Shown piece by piece: positions 4,622-6,166 of a stretch of 6,166 bases of DNA. The stretch is from positions 1 through 6,166 of the forward strand of contig JAJDEC010000579.1 in NCBI GenBank assembly GCA_029259995.1, in the 5' to 3' direction. A model generated the notes under the pieces. It was not told the DNA's origin and did no database searches. It saw only the letters and a list, made by a program, of their open reading frames with translations. Source of the DNA: Phycisphaerae bacterium. Its GTDB lineage: Bacteria > Planctomycetota > Phycisphaerae > UBA1845 > UTPLA1. A program made the position numbers and the translations under genes. Each line of letters opens with the position of its first letter. The first letter of the stretch is position 1.

Positions 4622-6166
4622 TCAGTCATCCGGTTGGGCGTTGGCGAGCGATGGCAAGGCCGTTTCGGCGTCGGCGCTTCGTATATGAAGGATGCGCGGG
4701 TAGTCGATTCCATCGCGCGCCGCCGTCATCGAATGGCGAATCAACTGTCCCGGCCAGGCAAAACCGACGAGGACCACGATGGCACAGACGGCCATGGCGA
4801 TGCGAAGCGCCGTACAACCCGACGCCGTCACTTTGCCGCTTGGCTCGCGCCAATAGCAGCTTGCAATGATGCGCAGATAGTATGCCGCACCGATCGCAGC
4901 GTTGAGGGCGCCGATGACAACCAGCACGATGAGCGACGTCTGATGCGCCGGCATGTCCGCCGATGCGCTGATGACGGAACTGAACAGGTAAAGTTTGCCG
5001 AGAAAGCCGCCCGTCAGCGGGAAGCCCATCAGGCCGAGGACACACAAGGCCAGCGCCAGCGACGCCCACGGATGTCGTCTTGCCGCCCCGGCCAGATCGT
5101 CGAGCATTTCGGCAGACTCGTCGGCATCGTCGGTACCCGGCTTACGAAACCAGGACAATACGAGAAACGCCCCCAGATTCATCGCGCCATAGATGGCGAT
5201 GTAGAACAACATCGCAGCAACGCCGTTGCGCATCGGCGATCCGCCATCGTTGCTGCCGGGCCCCGCGAGCAGCGCCATTAACAGATAGCCGGAATGTGCG
5301 ACGCTTGAATAGGCGAGCATTCGCTTGATGTTGTATTGCATGAAGGCCAGCGTGTTGCCAACTGTCATCGTGGCCGCGGCCATGATCCAAAGCGCCCAAT
5401 ATATCGACGTGTCCGCAATCTGCCATTGAACGATGCTCAGCAGGTGCACCATGGCGATCAGGCCGGCCAGCTTGGGGACGAATCCCAGCATGCCGCTGAT
5501 TGGCGACGCGGCGCCCTGATAGACATCCGCCGCGTAATAATGCAACGGCACGGCGGCGAGTTTGAATGCGAGTCCGCCGAGGGAAAGCATCAGCCCCATG
5601 ACGAACAATGGATCGCGCATCCGCTCAGACGCATCGCCAGAGGCGAACCACGCGGCAATGGATTCATATTGCATGCCGCCATGCGTTGGCGAAGCAAAAT
5701 CGCTGAACATCGTCATCGTGCCCGCTGCACCGTAGAGGAAGCTGAACCCGTAAAGCGTCAGTGCCGCCGCGAATGCGCCAAGAAAGAAATACTTGCCAGA
5801 CGCCTCCTGTGCCCGAATGTCGCGACGCGACAATCCAATCAGGATATACGTCGGTACGCTGACGAGCTCGAGGGCGAGAAACAACAGGACGAGATCGTTC
5901 GCGATCGCCGTCAAAGAGATGCCGGCGAACGAGAACAGAATCAGACTGAAGAATTCGCCGCGTTCTTCCTTGTCCGGCACATGCTGACACGCAAGGACGA
6001 CGAGAATGCCGATCGCGAAGGCGATCATGCGAACGTAGTGCGTCATCGGCCCGCTGTGCAGCGATTCGACGGCAAACGTCTCCGCACCGTTCGCGGCGCT
6101 GGCCAGACGAAACGTGGCGCCCATCGCGCCGACAAGAAAGACAACGGCGAGGATGACCGTGTTGCG
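4622..6166 (-). CDS. nuoN: NADH-quinone oxidoreductase subunit N (NuoN), 5' truncated by the window edge
   Basis: This is a proton-pumping antiporter-like membrane subunit of respiratory complex I, with 514 residues visible. The frame is open to the right edge: a further 14 residues of hydrophobic helix precede the first ATG at 6124, so that ATG is internal and the true start lies outside. About 13 hydrophobic helices can be traced. Family hallmarks, numbered from Met at 6124, are E86 in L-E-L-V-S-V-P-T-Y-I-L-I-G-L, K111 in G-K-Y-F-F-L-G, K188 in A-F-K-L-A-A-V-P-L-H, the D-V-Y-Q-G-A motif, K218 in V-P-K-L-A-G, N-I-K-R-M-L-A-Y-S-S-V-A-H-S-G-Y (265-280) and K377 in G-G-F-L-G-K. Aligned by eye, these match the E. 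coli NuoN charged residues Glu133 and Lys158, 217, 247 and 395, so the proton path looks intact. nuoN is usually last in nuo operons, which fits the unrelated gene that follows. Confidence 0.95.
   Translation of the reverse strand, partial: RNTVILAVVFLVGAMGATFRLASAANGAETFAVESLHSGPMTHYVRMIAFAIGILVVLACQHVPDKEERGEFFSLILFSFAGISLTAIANDLVLLFLALELVSVPTYILIGLSRRDIRAQEASGKYFFLGAFAAALTLYGFSFLYGAAGTMTMFSDFASPTHGGMQYESIAAWFASGDASERMRDPLFVMGLMLSLGGLAFKLAAVPLHYYAADVYQGAASPISGMLGFVPKLAGLIAMVHLLSIVQWQIADTSIYWALWIMAAATMTVGNTLAFMQYNIKRMLAYSSVAHSGYLLMALLAGPGSNDGGSPMRNGVAAMLFYIAIYGAMNLGAFLVLSWFRKPGTDDADESAEMLDDLAGAARRHPWASLALALCVLGLMGFPLTGGFLGKLYLFSSVISASADMPAHQTSLIVLVVIGALNAAIGAAYYLRIIASCYWREPSGKVTASGCTALRIAMAVCAIVVLVGFAWPGQLIRHSMTAARDGIDYPRILHIRSADAETALPSLANAQPDD

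Noticed and set aside
4634..5281. A 215-residue + strand open frame within the nuoN region
   Set aside because: It is antisense to a clear NuoN with all key residues and is Arg/His-rich with no domain.

Overview
The window is a stretch of bacterial chromosome with moderately high GC content. It holds ordinary housekeeping genes alternating with poorly characterised secreted proteins. No mobile element, CRISPR array, tRNA or rRNA was seen. My best guess for the organism is a planctomycete-like bacterium (Planctomycetota). This is an inference, resting on a divergent GroES-type protein that looks like the second co-chaperonin of that group, on mostly weak or absent Shine-Dalgarno sequences, and on lineage-restricted lipoproteins I cannot place in a known family.

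Layout, left to right. The 3' third of a cysteine desulfurase or selenocysteine-lyase-type PLP enzyme (to 394, + strand) enters from the left edge. It converges with a small predicted lipoprotein gene (830 to 414, - strand). A larger predicted lipoprotein of unknown family (885-1898, + strand) is transcribed divergently from that gene. A leader of about 190 bases containing a perfect 8-bp spaced dyad follows, then a tight cheX-cheY pair (2091-2967, + strand). The pair ends at a strong intrinsic terminator (2995-3034).

The right half is all on the - strand, read from right to left. A NuoN-type complex I subunit is cut by the right edge (6166 to 4622). Next comes a solo divergent GroES-like gene (4505 to 4176) with an extended -10 promoter. 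Last is an exported protein (4006 to 3056) built from a degenerate staphylococcal-nuclease-like domain between two Ada-like Cys/His clusters.

Functionally, CheX and CheY should work together: CheX removes phosphate from the phosphorylated receiver protein. NuoN is probably the last gene of a nuo operon that lies mostly outside the window. The other genes show no obvious shared pathway. The most unusual items are the pseudo-nuclease with flanking Cys/His clusters, the orphan CheX/CheY pair behind a Fur-like but mis-spaced dyad, and the GroES paralogue without a neighbouring groEL.
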